Counted from the first letter of the stretch, positions 1 to 10,228 are shown. The stretch is 64,000 nucleotides of DNA from Rickettsia endosymbiont of Culicoides impunctatus (GCA_020410785.1 CP084573.1:124001-188000); one strand, 5' to 3'. Numbers and translations are program-made. Notes: a model not told the origin generated them from the letters alone.

Positions 1-519
1 CGCTTTAAAATAGGTTGGTGCTGCAGTAGTTGCAAGAAGTACGTCCTTTGTTCTAATATGTATACTATGCTTATCTTCGCTATCAAAGATTTTTATACTA
101 TCTCTTCCCCCATTCAAATCAGCAACTGGTATAATAAGACGACACAGACTATCATCCAACCTGTTATCCCCTAAATGTTTTTCTAACATTTTTTCCAAAG
201 GTTCTTGGCTATATTTGTGTTTTATTATTCCCCAATTAAACCAACTTTTAGGAAAGATTTCAGGAGCAGTGTTTTCAAATAATTCTAAAGCTTCTTTGGC
301 TGAATAACGAGGTTCTGTTGATCCTTCTTCCTTAGGAATTGTTAACAATGCTGCGATTAACCCACCAACGCTAGTGCCAGAAATAATATTAAATAATTTA
401 GATATGGGTTGCTGGGTTATTTCTTCTATTTTCTGTAGCACGACTAACTCAGCTATTCCTTTTACTCCACCACCTGAAAGACAAAGAACTTTATTTTGTT
501 CCATTTGATTTGTACTCAT
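1..519 (-). CDS. Patatin-like phospholipase, N-terminal part (runs off the left edge)
   Basis: Patatin-family serine lipid acyl hydrolase; in Rickettsia these are secreted phospholipases acting on host membranes. The visible 173 residues contain the oxyanion motif GGGVKG near residue 17 and the nucleophile elbow GTSVG (GxSxG) near residue 49. The catalytic Asp would lie in the part beyond the window. The start is the ATG at 519, preceded by a clear GGAGG ribosome binding site. There is no obvious signal peptide, which fits the family's atypical secretion. A second, quite different patatin lies at 54066-55928. The fold assignment is firm; function in this organism is inferred. Confidence 0.88.
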   Translation of the reverse strand, partial: MSTNQMEQNKVLCLSGGGVKGIAELVVLQKIEEITQQPISKLFNIISGTSVGGLIAALLTIPKEEGSTEPRYSAKEALELFENTAPEIFPKSWFNWGIIKHKYSQEPLEKMLEKHLGDNRLDDSLCRLIIPVADLNGGRDSIKIFDSEDKHSIHIRTKDVLLATTAAPTYFKA

Positions 520-621
520 CCTAACCTCCATAACATAATTTGAAAGTTTCATAATATTAAGTTACCATAAGTTTAATATTATAACAAATAAAAATTTATA
601 ACAACACATAAAAAAAATAAA

Positions 622-647
622 CTTAAAATTTTGTTCACAGAGCCTAG
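622..647. repeat. Solo end of the CTAGGCTCTGTGAAC repeat (family A)
   Basis: This stretch, which ends in TTTTGTTCACAGAGCCTAG, is identical to the ends of the roughly 166-bp inverted-repeat element at 35446-35611. Only one end is present here, so it is a truncated copy or a solo terminus. Confidence 0.6.
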
Positions 648-686
648 TTATTGCAGACAGTCTCCTAAAACATTATTGCTTACTCT

Positions 687-1331
687 TTAACACTCATCTT
701 TATAGACTCCCCACAATACTGTTTTAGGTAGCCATCCAGTATAATTTTTACAACATACTTGGCAATAATCTTTTTTGCATTTTTTAAGTAAGCAACGGAC
801 ATAATTACTTATTCTTGCAACAATTTTATTTTGATCGTTAGGTACTCTAGTAAGAGATACTAATTCTGGACTTACCACAATCACCGACCTTTTGCCAGAC
901 AATACGCTTGAGTATACCCAACCGCCCTCTCCTTTTATATCACGAATTTGCCTCCATTGTTCATATTCTGCAATAATTTCTACCGGCTCCCCCTTTGTAA
1001 TAAACACCCATTCTATAGGGGCTCTTATCGTAGGACCAACTCTAGCATTTACCTCATTAGCCTTTATCGAGGCAAATCTTGGTATAGGCAACCTGTGATT
1101 ATCTGCTTTTGTTAATAAAGGTATAGCGGTCAAGATAAGTACAATCGAAATATATAGCCCCATATATAGTTTTTGTTGTAATAGTATACTCAAATGATTT
1201 GAAGAATTGGAACGTAAAACAAGGGGTGAGCGAGCAGAGCGTAGTAAACCTACGTGAACACGCGAATACCCCGAAGTTTTACGGAGCCAATTCTTCAAAG
1301 CAGAAGAGTATAACTGTAATTTGATTGCCAT
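687..1331 (-). CDS. Exported SH3-domain protein with a repeat-derived N-terminal insertion
   Basis: Bacterial SH3-like protein, probably periplasmic. The sequence contains a hydrophobic signal-like segment (MGLYISIVLILTAIPLL), then an SH3 fold with the typical NARVGPTIRAPIEWV strand and GGWVYSSVL. A Cys-rich stretch follows near the C-terminus. An ATG at 1331 has AGGTG eight bases upstream. About 40 residues between that start and the signal segment are encoded by a palindromic element (1185-1312) that has landed in the 5' end of the gene. The ancestral or functional start may therefore be the ATG at 1163, which would place the signal peptide at the N-terminus but has no good ribosome binding site. 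The gene follows the antiporter gene at 1343 in the same direction. The SH3 call is good; the start is uncertain. Confidence 0.75.
   Translation of the reverse strand: MAIKLQLYSSALKNWLRKTSGYSRVHVGLLRSARSPLVLRSNSSNHLSILLQQKLYMGLYISIVLILTAIPLLTKADNHRLPIPRFASIKANEVNARVGPTIRAPIEWVFITKGEPVEIIAEYEQWRQIRDIKGEGGWVYSSVLSGKRSVIVVSPELVSLTRVPNDQNKIVARISNYVRCLLKKCKKDYCQVCCKNYTGWLPKTVLWGVYKDEC
1185..1312. repeat. Palindromic element (family C) inside the SH3 gene
   Basis: The element begins TATACTCAAATGATTTGAAG and ends CCAATTCTTCAAAGC followed by AGAAGAGTATA, so the two ends are imperfect inverted repeats. Related copies lie at 52143-52240 (intergenic) and 45089-45165 (start of pth), with single ends near 13826 and 29070. 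It has no stop codon in the reading frame of the host gene. Confidence 0.65.
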
Positions 1332-1342
1332 GAGTAACACAC

Positions 1343-3082
1343 CTAGTATTTATCTGAATCATTTTCTTCTAATTCATTCAATGCATCATCTCGCTTAGCT
1401 GTTACATAATTACCTGACCTAAATTGCCCTTTGATACGATTTATTTCATATTCACTCAAACCAATAAATTTTAGAATAGTTCCACCAAGCTGTAACCCAG
1501 TCTCATAATTTTCTGGGATGATTGTGGTTGCTCCAGCATCATAAAATTCTCTAGCATTTTGTAGATTTTTTAATCTTACAATAACCTCAAGGTTTGGAAA
1601 ATTACTTGAGATTGTTCGAAGAGATTTTTTGATAGTAACCTTATTATTCATTGTCAGCGCTAGAGCTAAAATCCTTTCTGCTCCCACGGCTTTTAGTGTA
1701 TCAATTTGTGATACATCTCCCCTAAAAACTGGAAATCCATTAGCTGTTTCTTCTTTGACAATTTCGTCATTAACATCTAATGCTATATAATTGATCCCTT
1801 CAGCTTCTAACACTGATGCTACCATCTTACCAACGCTACCAAAACCGGCAATTATTATATGATTTGTTAAATCTCTTGCCCCAAGTTCTATAATTTGTAT
1901 TGGAGTTTTGCCAAGCTGCTTATCAAGTTTTTCAGCAAGTTTCCTGCCTAAAATTGCCAGTAATGGAGTTAGTGCCATGGTACATGTCACCACTAATAAA
2001 AGCACAGTGGCAGTACTCTCTTCAATGACACCAGTTTCTTTACCAAGACCAAATAAGATAAAAGCAAACTCTCCGCCTTGTGACAATAATAAACCGGCAT
2101 GCAATGCCACTCCCCGATTGAAACCAAATAAGATACAAAAGGCGGTAATAATTAGTGTTTTTACCATGATCAAGGCAACAGTGCAAGTTAGGATAGTTGA
2201 TATTTGAGCATATATTTCTTGTGCGTCGATATTCATACCAACGCTCATAAAAAATAGTCCTAACAATAAACTTTTGAAAGGATATATACTTTTCTCCGCT
2301 TGTAATCGAAACTCTGTTTCTGCAACCAAAACACCTGCAACAAAAGCTCCTAAAGGAAGTGATAGACCAAAATATTCTGTTGCCCAAGCGGCAGACAGAA
2401 CTACCAATAAAGTCATAGAAATTGGCAGCTCACTTATATCACCACTATCCGATGAAATGAACCCAAATAAAGGTCTTAGTAATACTCTACCTGCAACAAA
2501 TATAGCAAGTAGAGCAATGATAGCCTTAAGCAGAGCTATTCCTAAAGCTGATGCTAAAGAAACTTTACTATCACCAGCAAATATCGGTACGATAACCAGT
2601 AGCGGGACAACTGCTAAATCTTGTAATAACAAGATAGCTAGGGATATACGCCCGAGTTGAGTCGCCTGGCTACGGCTTTCTTCAATAACTTGCATGACAA
2701 GTGCAGTCGAGGATAAAGCAAGACCGCCCCCAATAATAATTGCAGCACCACTATTACCGCTAATTAGGGCAACAGCAGCAGCAATTATTATAGTGGTTGT
2801 TAATACTTGCAGTGAGCCAAGACCAAATACATACCTCCTCATTACCTTTAATCTTTCAAAAGATAATTCTAGACCTATAGCAAAAAGCAAAAAAACTACA
2901 CCTAATTCTCCTAATAATTTTGTCTGATCATAGGTTACAATCCTGAATCCATTATCACCAATTACCGCTCCGGCAATTAAATATCCCAAAACAGGACTGA
3001 GATTAAGACGTTTCAGTATTGCTACAACAAATACAGCAGTTCCTATTAAAATTATAATATTGATAAGAATATGTTCTTCCAT
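1343..3082 (-). CDS. kefB: Monovalent cation:proton antiporter, CPA2/KefB type
   Basis: Inner-membrane potassium- or sodium-proton antiporter of the CPA2 family. About 385 residues form a series of roughly 12 hydrophobic helices, including GYLIAGAVIGDNGF near residue 33. The soluble C-terminal half carries a TrkA-N nucleotide-binding fold with the motif IIAGFGSVGKMVASVLEAEG near residue 410. The 579-residue length fits the KefB/KefC/YbaL group. The GSVG form of the Rossmann motif favours a regulatory NAD-binding domain. It is followed in the same direction by the SH3 gene. The ion specificity cannot be read from the sequence. Confidence 0.88.
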   Translation of the reverse strand: MEEHILINIIILIGTAVFVVAILKRLNLSPVLGYLIAGAVIGDNGFRIVTYDQTKLLGELGVVFLLFAIGLELSFERLKVMRRYVFGLGSLQVLTTTIIIAAAVALISGNSGAAIIIGGGLALSSTALVMQVIEESRSQATQLGRISLAILLLQDLAVVPLLVIVPIFAGDSKVSLASALGIALLKAIIALLAIFVAGRVLLRPLFGFISSDSGDISELPISMTLLVVLSAAWATEYFGLSLPLGAFVAGVLVAETEFRLQAEKSIYPFKSLLLGLFFMSVGMNIDAQEIYAQISTILTCTVALIMVKTLIITAFCILFGFNRGVALHAGLLLSQGGEFAFILFGLGKETGVIEESTATVLLLVVTCTMALTPLLAILGRKLAEKLDKQLGKTPIQIIELGARDLTNHIIIAGFGSVGKMVASVLEAEGINYIALDVNDEIVKEETANGFPVFRGDVSQIDTLKAVGAERILALALTMNNKVTIKKSLRTISSNFPNLEVIVRLKNLQNAREFYDAGATTIIPENYETGLQLGGTILKFIGLSEYEINRIKGQFRSGNYVTAKRDDALNELEENDSDKY

Positions 3083-3160
3083 TTACACCTTTTCTTTAGA
3101 AATATTTATACATTATTTTTTAACTACACTAAGTAGTTTTCAGTAAAAAATCTAATATTT

Positions 3161-3496
3161 TTAATTTATTTTTTTTCTCCACATTTCTTCCAACTTAAAA
3201 TGTTCTCTAGTTTCTGGGTAGAAAATATTAACTAATATATTTCCAGCATCTATTAATACCCATTCAGACTGTGCAAGTCCTTCAATATTAGTATTGACAT
3301 TAGCTTGATTCTTTAACTCTAAAGATAAATATTCAGCAATTGCTCCAACATTTTTAGTGGAACGTCCGCTTGCAAAAATAATATATTCAGCTAAGGTGGT
3401 TTTTTGTTTTATATCTATTACCAGTATATCTTCTGCTTTTTTTTCGTCTAAACATTTAACTATAAACTCTTTTAATAGTTCAATATTTTCTATCAT
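3161..3496 (-). CDS. rsfS: Ribosomal silencing factor RsfS (Iojap family)
   Basis: RsfS binds ribosomal protein L14 on the 50S subunit and blocks subunit joining when cells slow down. The 111-residue protein has the family core: DILVIDI, the YIIFASGRSTKNVGAIAEYL stretch, and EGLAQSEWVLIDAGNILVNIF, followed by REHFKLEEMW. The ATG at 3496 is chosen because AAGGAT stands just upstream and because homologous sequence starts there; a longer frame reaches 3553 but adds nothing family-like. The protein has normal length. Confidence 0.9.
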   Translation of the reverse strand: MIENIELLKEFIVKCLDEKKAEDILVIDIKQKTTLAEYIIFASGRSTKNVGAIAEYLSLELKNQANVNTNIEGLAQSEWVLIDAGNILVNIFYPETREHFKLEEMWRKKIN

Positions 3497-3696
3497 AATT
3501 ATCCTTTTGTTTTTTTCGAATCGAAAATGATGACATTTTTGACATAATTCCAAGATATATTATATTGCTAGTTTGCTTTTTATCAATGTTTGTCTTGAAA
3601 TTCATGATAAAATGATTAAAACTCAAGTAAGCCAAAATATTTAAAGATTGCAGGCTATAAATTTCTGCTGTATTTTTTATAAAAAATCTAAAGAAA

Positions 3697-3963
3697 ATGG
3701 CAATATCTATTAAAGAACTTGAAAAAATTATACGTTATAGTTTTCCAAGCACAAAAATAAAAATTGTTGATCTAGCTGGGGATCAGGATCATTATTCCTT
3801 AGAAATACAAGATGATGCTTTTCTTGGAATTAGCCCCATTAATTAGCCCAAGATGGTAAAAAAAGCTTTAGCAGAAATATTGGATAATAATAAACTATAT
3901 GCTATCACTATAAAGACTATAGCCAACCAGGCACATGCACAGTTCTATTTGCTCCAGAACTAG
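3697..3963 (+). pseudogene. BolA/IbaG-family gene with an in-frame stop
   Basis: The frame from ATG 3697 reads MAISIKELEKIIRYSFPSTK, then DQDHYSLEIQDDAF, and after a TAG at 3844-3846 continues in the same frame with PKMVKKALAEILDNNKLYAI. This is the layout of a BolA/IbaG iron-sulfur assembly protein, where the QHKMV region normally spans the point now occupied by the stop. The frame then runs on past the usual family end to 3963. One nonsense change (for example CAG to TAG) would explain it. Both halves are recognisable, so the loss looks recent. Suppression or a separate intact copy elsewhere cannot be excluded. Confidence 0.75.
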
Positions 3964-4026
3964 CCCAGTATTTATCAAGCAAATAATTATAAGTCTTATA
4001 GTTCTTTCAGTCCATTATATCTTAAC

Positions 4027-4920
4027 TTATTTTATAATTTGCATTAATTCATCCCATTCTCTTTTGGTCATACCACTAGACTCTAGCGTGACATCTTCTT
4101 TATTAATTAGTCTTTTTATGACAGCCAGTCCTTTTTTAGAAATATTATTACCCTCTAGCCTATATTCCTTAAAGGCATCATAAGTAAAAGGTACCCAAGC
4201 TTGTACTATTTCTAGCATTTTTTCTGCATATACTCTGATTTCATATTGGGCATGAGAATCGGCTCGGAGTAGCAGAAAATTTAACAAATTATGCAAATTA
4301 ATTTTCCAATACCATTCTGTATAATAGTTCAAAGTTAAATTCATTCTTGCCAGTTCCCTAGTGATACCTAAGGTATTTTCATCAATAATATTGCCATGTT
4401 CATCCTGATTCATCATTTCAGTATAATGCTGATAGCATATTTTAGCATCTTTTTCTAGTAGCACTAATACTTTATCTGCAATTTTTTCTGGAATTTCTTC
4501 ATCACTTCTTCCTTGCTTATTTATTGTAGATTGAGCAGCAAGATTCTGTTTTTCTGGTAAATAAAATTCATTTCCTAATATAGAATATCTAGCTGAATAT
4601 TCATTAACACTAGCAGTTCTATGACGTATCCACTGTCTTGCAACAAAAATAGGTAGTTTAATATGAAATTTGATATCACACATTTCAAATGGTGTTGTAT
4701 GTTTATGACGCATCAGGTAATTAATTAGCCCCTTATCTTGGCTTAGTTGTTTTGTCCCTTTACCATATGATACTCGTGCTGCTTGTACTATGCTACTATC
4801 ATCCCCCATATAATCAATAACTCTAATGAAACCATGGTCTAGTACTTTTATCGGTTCAAATAATAATTGTTCGAGAGCTGGTACAGTTGCTCTTTTAGTA
4901 TTGTAAGTAGTATCGTGCAT
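4027..4920 (-). CDS. thyX: Flavin-dependent thymidylate synthase ThyX
   Basis: ThyX makes dTMP from dUMP using FAD, NADPH and methylene-tetrahydrofolate. The diagnostic motif [15 protein letters not shown] (RHRx7S-type) is present near residue 85, with [11 protein letters not shown] after it and the conserved tail [19 protein letters not shown]. At 297 residues it matches the long rickettsial form. The ATG at 4920 is used because GAGGA lies seven bases upstream; an in-frame TTG at 4932 is a weaker alternative. It sits 12 bases after the FKBP gene and is probably co-transcribed with it. Confidence 0.95.
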   Translation of the reverse strand: MHDTTYNTKRATVPALEQLLFEPIKVLDHGFIRVIDYMGDDSSIVQAARVSYGKGTKQLSQDKGLINYLMRHKHTTPFEMCDIKFHIKLPIFVARQWIRHRTASVNEYSARYSILGNEFYLPEKQNLAAQSTINKQGRSDEEIPEKIADKVLVLLEKDAKICYQHYTEMMNQDEHGNIIDENTLGITRELARMNLTLNYYTEWYWKINLHNLLNFLLLRADSHAQYEIRVYAEKMLEIVQAWVPFTYDAFKEYRLEGNNISKKGLAVIKRLINKEDVTLESSGMTKREWDELMQIIK

Positions 4921-4932
4921 TTTTTTCCTCAA

Positions 4933-5901
4933 TTAATCTATTTGAAAATTTGTTAATTCCAGCATTAAATATTCGTCCACAGGAACCTTACTTTGATTAA
5001 GCATTTTATTGATATTAGAACCAAGGGCTTTAAATAACTTACCTTTAGCGATTACTGTTCTAGTGCCAACTGGTACTTTACCATGTAGAGCATATGATAC
5101 AATTAATGGGTAATTAATATCACCAATTTTTATATCTAGTTTCTCACCTTTTTGTACTGAATCATAAAGTACCTGCCCATTCGATAATTTAGTAATCTTT
5201 GCGTCAATTCCTACTTTATCTCCACATAATAATGGCATCCTATAAGCTATTTCATCATCAAATATCTTTACTTCATTACTATTAACAAAATTATTAGGTA
5301 ATATTGAATTTAAGACAATATTAACCCTGTAAGGTTTATTTTCTTCGTTAGAAGATGTATATTTTGTAGGAAATATAGCTTGTCTGGTTTGTCCAACCAT
5401 CATCCCTACTACTACAGAATCAATTCCTGGCATGATCGCTCTAGAACCAAGAGTAAAGGTTTTAGTATTTTCGCTAAGTAAATTATTGTTAATATCCAAT
5501 AATTGGTAATGTAATGTGACTACATGACCACAAGTCGCTGGACCGATAGTCCCATTACCAAAGGTGTTAATCTTAAACATTGGCTGAATTAAATCTCTAT
5601 TAACCTCTATAGTATATTTACCATCAGCAATAGGTTTGTTAGTTGGTTGTAGTAAATTTTCAAAGAATAGTCGACCTTCTTCTGTTTTAAGAGCATTGAT
5701 CAAAACTTTTGAAACAGTTTTTTCAAGGAAATTACCAGTTAATGGTATATTTGCTTGCTCAGGGGTACTAGTATTGTTATTACTTTCAGCTTCAGTTGTC
5801 TGAACCTTAGAGGCATTTTCCTCAGGTGGAGATTGCATTTTCATTTGTACAATAGAGTAAATAATTGCTGCAGCAATTATAAAAGTTAGAGCTTTTTGCA
5901 T
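4933..5901 (-). CDS. FKBP-type peptidyl-prolyl isomerase, membrane-anchored
   Basis: Probable periplasmic folding catalyst. Residues 4-20 form a hydrophobic anchor or signal ([17 protein letters not shown]), followed by a Ser/Thr/Asn-rich linker. An FKBP domain spans about residues 120-205, with [34 protein letters not shown] and a carboxy-terminal strand. A second, degenerate FKBP-like half seems to follow ([28 protein letters not shown]), which may serve for dimerisation as in Mip-like proteins. The gene is directly upstream of thyX. The family call is good; client proteins are unknown. Confidence 0.85.
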   Translation of the reverse strand: MQKALTFIIAAAIIYSIVQMKMQSPPEENASKVQTTEAESNNNTSTPEQANIPLTGNFLEKTVSKVLINALKTEEGRLFFENLLQPTNKPIADGKYTIEVNRDLIQPMFKINTFGNGTIGPATCGHVVTLHYQLLDINNNLLSENTKTFTLGSRAIMPGIDSVVVGMMVGQTRQAIFPTKYTSSNEENKPYRVNIVLNSILPNNFVNSNEVKIFDDEIAYRMPLLCGDKVGIDAKITKLSNGQVLYDSVQKGEKLDIKIGDINYPLIVSYALHGKVPVGTRTVIAKGKLFKALGSNINKMLNQSKVPVDEYLMLELTNFQID

Positions 5902-5926
5902 ATAATATTTCTTCTTTAAGTATCTT

Positions 5927-6826
5927 TTAGTTTGGTTTTGTTCTAAGTTGCTCTGCTTTGCTAAATGCTTCCTTTGCCTGTGAGTATTTACCTAATTCAT
6001 CTAAAGCTACACCTTTGTTATGGTAAGCCTCAGCACAATCAGGCTTATATTTAATTGCTAAATCACAGGATACAATTACCTCATACCATTTACTTAACTT
6101 GCCTAAAGCAAAACTTTTGTTGTTGTAGAATGCAGCACAATCAGGTTTATATTTAATTGCTAAATCATAGGAGTTAATTGCCTCCTGATATTTGCTTAGC
6201 TTCTTCAAGGCAGCACCTTTGTTATTATAAGCTTCAGCATAATCAGGCTTATGTTTAATTGCTAAATCATATGCTATAATTGCTTCCTGGTATTTGACTA
6301 ACTTAAGTAAACTATTACCTTTGTTGTAGTAAGCATCAGCAATATCAGGTTTATATTTAATTGCCAAATCATGGGAGTCGATAGCCTCATGATATTTGCC
6401 TAAATTATTCAAAACAGCACCTTTATGATTGTAAGCATTAGCATAATCAGGTTTATGTTTAATTGCCAAATCATAGGAGTCAACAGCCTCATGATATTTG
6501 CCTAACATACATAAAGCTATACCTTTGTTGTTGTAAGCTTCAGCAAGATCAGGTTGATATTTAATTGCCAAATCGTATGAATCAATTGCTTCCTGCCATT
6601 TGCCTAACTCATTCAAAGTGACACCTTTGTTAGTATAAGCCTCAGCAAAATCATGTTGATATTTAATTGCCAAATCATAGGAATCAATTGCTTCTTGCAA
6701 TTTGCCCTCTCTTGCTAAAGTATTTGCTTTCTCAAAATGTTGTTGACTATTGGCAACCACTTTGCTAAAGGGGAGTAACATTAAAGCCAGCAGGATCGTT
6801 AGTTGTTTTATGTTGATTATTTTCAT
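5927..6826 (-). CDS. Exported protein made of eight TPR repeats
   Basis: After a signal peptide ([17 protein letters not shown], residues about 10-27) the whole protein consists of eight 34-residue tetratricopeptide repeats, each of the form [27 protein letters not shown]. The repeats are so alike that the DNA repeats with a 102-bp period. TPRs bind partner proteins; this one would act in the periplasm or outside the cell. The array should be prone to length change by recombination. No catalytic domain is present, and the partner is unknown. Confidence 0.85.
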   Translation of the reverse strand: MKIINIKQLTILLALMLLPFSKVVANSQQHFEKANTLAREGKLQEAIDSYDLAIKYQHDFAEAYTNKGVTLNELGKWQEAIDSYDLAIKYQPDLAEAYNNKGIALCMLGKYHEAVDSYDLAIKHKPDYANAYNHKGAVLNNLGKYHEAIDSHDLAIKYKPDIADAYYNKGNSLLKLVKYQEAIIAYDLAIKHKPDYAEAYNNKGAALKKLSKYQEAINSYDLAIKYKPDCAAFYNNKSFALGKLSKWYEVIVSCDLAIKYKPDCAEAYHNKGVALDELGKYSQAKEAFSKAEQLRTKPN

Positions 6827-6844
6827 AAACTGCTTTTTTATTAA

Positions 6845-7849
6845 CTATAGATTATATATTCCCAGATGGTCAAAAGCATTTTTGGTAATAACTCTGCCTC
6901 TTGGGGTGCGTTGTAATAACCCTATTTGTATTAGATAGGGTTCGATAGTTTCTTCCACAGCATCGCGTTGTTCTGATAGAGCTGCGGCAATTGTTTCTAT
7001 ACCAACCGGACCCCCATCATAATTATCAGCGATAAACTTTAAATATCTATAATCATTACTGTCTAAACCTATTTTGTCAACTTCTAATCGATTCAGCGAG
7101 ATATTGGCAATATTCCTATCAATTTCTAGCTGATCATCGACAGAAGCGAAGTCTCTCACCCGTCTAATTAGCCTAAGGGCAATTCTTGGAGTTCCTCTAC
7201 TACGCTTTGCTATTTCTTCTAACGCCTCATCGGTTAGATTAATTGCCAGCAATTTACTAGCTCTACTCAAAACAAGTTTTAATTCGACCACATTATAAAA
7301 ATGTAAACGTAATGGTATACCGAATCTATCTCTCAAAGGGTTACTCAATAGACCTAGTCTAGTAGTTGCTCCAACTAAAGTAAAATTGGGTAAATTGATT
7401 TTTACTGACCTTGCGGCTGGTCCTTCTCCAATAACTATGTCCAGAGCAAAATCTTCCATTGCTTGGTACAATACTTCTTCAATATTGGTGCTAAGACGGT
7501 GAATTTCATCAATAAATAACACATCATTATCTTGCAAATTGGTAAGTATAGCAGCTAGGTCAGCTGCCTTTGATATAGCAGGTCCTGAAGTGGATTTAAA
7601 ATTTACTCCCATCTCCTTAGAAATAATTTGGGCAAGAGTGGTTTTGCCAAGTCCAGGCGGCCCATAAAATAATGTATGATCCAAATGTTCAGACCTATTT
7701 TTAGCGGCTTGGATGAAAATAGATAAATTCTCTTTGATCTGTTGTTGCCCAACAAATTCTTTTAAATAGCTAGGTCGTAGAGAGAACTCTTGATCGCTTG
7801 GCAATATATCAGCTGATAAAACATTTTTAGAAACTGGGTTTTTAGACAT
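6845..7849 (-). CDS. ruvB: Holliday junction branch migration ATPase RuvB
   Basis: RuvB is the hexameric motor that, with RuvA, moves Holliday junctions during recombinational repair. The 334-residue protein shows Walker [10 protein letters not shown] (about residue 64), Walker B DEIHRL, sensor 1 GATTRLG, the arginine-finger segment PLRDRFG, and the winged-helix end [10 protein letters not shown]. It overlaps ruvA by 8 bases, so the two are translated together. All motifs are intact. Confidence 0.97.
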   Translation of the reverse strand: MSKNPVSKNVLSADILPSDQEFSLRPSYLKEFVGQQQIKENLSIFIQAAKNRSEHLDHTLFYGPPGLGKTTLAQIISKEMGVNFKSTSGPAISKAADLAAILTNLQDNDVLFIDEIHRLSTNIEEVLYQAMEDFALDIVIGEGPAARSVKINLPNFTLVGATTRLGLLSNPLRDRFGIPLRLHFYNVVELKLVLSRASKLLAINLTDEALEEIAKRSRGTPRIALRLIRRVRDFASVDDQLEIDRNIANISLNRLEVDKIGLDSNDYRYLKFIADNYDGGPVGIETIAAALSEQRDAVEETIEPYLIQIGLLQRTPRGRVITKNAFDHLGIYNL

Positions 7850-8444
7850 TGGAACTACGTGCCTTTAGTGCGAGTTTAATTAGCTCATTAATAGAGAGAT
7901 CAGGATCCTTTGCAATAATTTCCTGTACCAAATTATGGGCTTCAGTTCTATTAACCCCAAGTGAGGTTAAAACTAATGTAGCATCAGATGATATCTTAGA
8001 TAAATCACTATCATTCTTATCGATGGGAAGATTGGTAGTAAGGTTAGTTAAGGCTTTATCCTTTAACTCTATGATAATTCGTTCAGCTAATTTTAGTCCA
8101 ACACCGGAAACGGCTTTAAAAGCTTCTTTATCCCGCCTAGCTATCGCTGATTGGATCTGCTCAGGTGATAAATTTGATAAAATAGCTAAAGCCATCCTTG
8201 TCCCAATACCGTTTACTGATTGTAATAAATTAAAAACAAACTTTTCTTCGAGCGATAAAAAGCCGTAAAGATTAATATGATCTTCTCTTACATGCGTTTC
8301 GATAAATAATTGACAAAACTCATTAACGACTAATTTATTTAGAGTTTTACTACTACAATACACTAAATATCCAACACCATTAACATCAATAATGACATAA
8401 TCATTAAAACATGCATCTATTGTGCCTTTCAGTTTACCAATCAT
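7842..8444 (-). CDS. ruvA: Holliday junction DNA helicase subunit RuvA
   Basis: RuvA binds four-way DNA junctions and loads RuvB. The 200-residue protein begins [10 protein letters not shown] with an OB fold ([14 protein letters not shown]) and continues with two helix-hairpin-helix motifs: [18 protein letters not shown] and [20 protein letters not shown]. The C-terminal domain III follows a short linker. It overlaps ruvB (8 bases) and the preceding small membrane gene (ATGA overlap), forming a three-gene unit. Confidence 0.96.
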   Translation of the reverse strand: MIGKLKGTIDACFNDYVIIDVNGVGYLVYCSSKTLNKLVVNEFCQLFIETHVREDHINLYGFLSLEEKFVFNLLQSVNGIGTRMALAILSNLSPEQIQSAIARRDKEAFKAVSGVGLKLAERIIIELKDKALTNLTTNLPIDKNDSDLSKISSDATLVLTSLGVNRTEAHNLVQEIIAKDPDLSINELIKLALKARSSNV

Positions 8445-8686
8445 AATTTTTTAGTATCAGATTTTGCTTTCATCTTACAATTCTTCGTACATATATACGT
8501 TATCACTGGTGCTGTAGTTACTATCAAAGCCAAAATATAATGCAATAATGTTGGAGTTTCGGAGCAGTGACATTGCCCATCATCCGGGAATGTTGATATA
8601 AGTATAATTTTTGCGATAATCCAAGTGACCACCCCATATATAAGCAAGTATACTATACATTTAACTTTTTTACAGATATCTTTCAT
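8441..8686 (-). CDS. Small two-helix membrane protein upstream of ruvA
   Basis: An 81-residue protein with two predicted membrane helices ([20 protein letters not shown] and [17 protein letters not shown]), Cys/His pairs between them (CHCSETP), and a basic tail. The start has GAGGA seven bases upstream, and the stop overlaps the ruvA start as ATGA. Translational coupling to ruvA makes it a credible gene. I do not recognise a family. Confidence 0.65.
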   Translation of the reverse strand: MKDICKKVKCIVYLLIYGVVTWIIAKIILISTFPDDGQCHCSETPTLLHYILALIVTTAPVITYICTKNCKMKAKSDTKKL

Positions 8687-9016
8687 TGTGGCGTCCTCTT
8701 TTATTTAATATAATAACAATAATAGAATATTTGAATAAATGATAGAGAAAGTAAACTCTAACCCAGCAATTCTAATTATTCAATAATACACTAAATATTG
8801 CACACACTAATACCAATAATGATATAATAAGTAAAATATTTCATTTATTTTACTTTTTAGTTTGCTAATCACAATTTATTTAATATTAAGACTATATAAT
8901 TAAAAAAGTTATTGTGTTTTTCCAATTGTTTCCACTATAAACACTCCTTAAAAAAATATTAACAATATTAATTTTTCGGAGATATTGTTATTTAGGGGGG
9001 CAATTTTCATTACAAT
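8687..9016. other. AT-rich spacer with nothing recognised
   Basis: No gene, RNA or inverted repeat could be supported here. The sequence is AT-rich and presumably contains the promoter of the ruvAB unit on its left side, but no convincing -35/-10 pair was picked out. Confidence 0.4.
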
Positions 9017-9202
9017 TTACAGATAAATCTGTAGGCGAGAAACTATCAAAGACAGAAGTTGATGAGAAGTTTTACTTAATTGCTTACCACAATTATTAGT
9101 AAGGTTTCGCCATTCAGGTGGGACGAAATTACCAACTATATTATAAAAGATAACATCAGGATTTTCAACTGAAGCGTTAGGAAAAATTAATGATTCTGTC
9201 AT
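9017..9202 (-). CDS. Possible small protein of 61 residues
   Basis: The frame MTESLIFPNASVENPDVIFY onward is short and matches no family I know. Its support is a purine-rich GGGGGAG sequence immediately before the ATG at 9202, a better ribosome binding site than chance would usually give. It stands alone between the ruvA unit and tRNA-Val. It could equally be the remnant of a longer gene. Confidence 0.35.
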   Translation of the reverse strand: MTESLIFPNASVENPDVIFYNIVGNFVPPEWRNLTNNCGKQLSKTSHQLLSLIVSRLQIYL

Positions 9203-9343
9203 ATTCTCCCCCTTGTAATAGGGTTAAAAATAGACTTTTTTGTAGGTCAAATTTCAGGATTTTTGTCTGAGAAGTGACATATGAATTACATATGAAATGG
9301 TTATTAAGACTATAAAAAACCCTGAAAGTCTGATAAGTACTGG

Positions 9344-9417
9344 TGGGCGGTAGTGGGTTCGAACCACCGACCTTTACGATGTCAACGTAATGCTCTAACC
9401 AACTGAGCTAACCGCCC
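9344..9417 (-). tRNA. tRNA-Val (GAC)
   Basis: A complete cloverleaf can be folded on the minus strand: acceptor GGGCGGT pairs with ACCGCCC, the D arm is TAGCTCAGTTGGTTAGA, the anticodon loop is TTGACAT (GAC), and the T arm contains GGTTCGAACCC. CCA is encoded directly after the discriminator A (9341-9343). Confidence 0.95.
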
Positions 9418-9577
9418 CTATTTTTTTTGATTTAATTTTATACTCTAAACAACAAAGTATTCAAATATACACTAAAACTTTTGTAGTAACATGTCTAATC
9501 TATAATAGCTTCAATTTCAAGTTTTATTTGCATTATTTTAAATTTTCAGCTATAATCCACCATAAAATTATGAATAA

Positions 9578-10228
9578 ATGACCTTAAAATCTCAAGCTTT
9601 GGATATCTGCAATAATTTTGTAGTGGCACTGGATGGTCCAGCGGCATCAGGTAAAAGTACAATTGGACGAATGTTAGCACAAAAACTTGAGCTCACCTAT
9701 TTTCAATCAGGTATTGTATATAGAAGCCTTGCTCTTTCTTGTATAAAGCAAAAAATTGATCTTACTGATATAAATAGAATAATTGAATTATCTAAATCCA
9801 CGGAATATATAAAAAATTCAGAACTTGATAGTGAGGTTGTAGGTAATATAGCCTCACAGGTTGCCGTTATACCGGAAGTAAGAAATAATCTGGGAATATA
9901 TTTGGTAAAATTAATAAAAACAATTCCTAGAATTGTAATGGAAGGTAGAGATATTGGAACAGTAGTGGCACCGAAGGCTGATTTAAAGATTTTTATTAAA
10001 GCAGATATTGTTATTAGAGCAAAAAGAAGGTATAAAGAACTGCAAAAGAAAGATGGAGAATGTCTTTTTGATGTAGTTCTAAAGCAACTGGAAACAAGAG
10101 ACAAAAGAGATATAGAGCGTGATATCGCTCCGTTAACTATCTCTCCAGGAACTTTAGAAATTGATACTTCTTATCTATCACCAGAAAAAGTGATTGATAA
10201 GATTATGGAGTTTATTTTAGTTAGGTAA
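9578..10228 (+). CDS. cmk: Cytidylate kinase
   Basis: Cmk phosphorylates CMP and dCMP with ATP. The 216-residue protein has the P-loop [11 protein letters not shown] at residues about 18-28, the CMP-binding [21 protein letters not shown] near residue 128, and the RRYKELQ and [12 protein letters not shown] segments of the LID region. It lies upstream of rpsA in the same direction, the classical cmk-rpsA pairing. Both length and motifs are normal. Confidence 0.95.
   Translation: MTLKSQALDICNNFVVALDGPAASGKSTIGRMLAQKLELTYFQSGIVYRSLALSCIKQKIDLTDINRIIELSKSTEYIKNSELDSEVVGNIASQVAVIPEVRNNLGIYLVKLIKTIPRIVMEGRDIGTVVAPKADLKIFIKADIVIRAKRRYKELQKKDGECLFDVVLKQLETRDKRDIERDIAPLTISPGTLEIDTSYLSPEKVIDKIMEFILVR

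Noticed and set aside
2040..2927. Several frames antisense to or out of frame with the KefB gene
   Set aside because: Shadows of a long membrane-protein gene with clear family motifs.
5927..6826. CRISPR-like regular spacing
   Set aside because: The regular 102-base period is the TPR array in a coding frame; there are no short identical repeats with unique spacers anywhere in the window.
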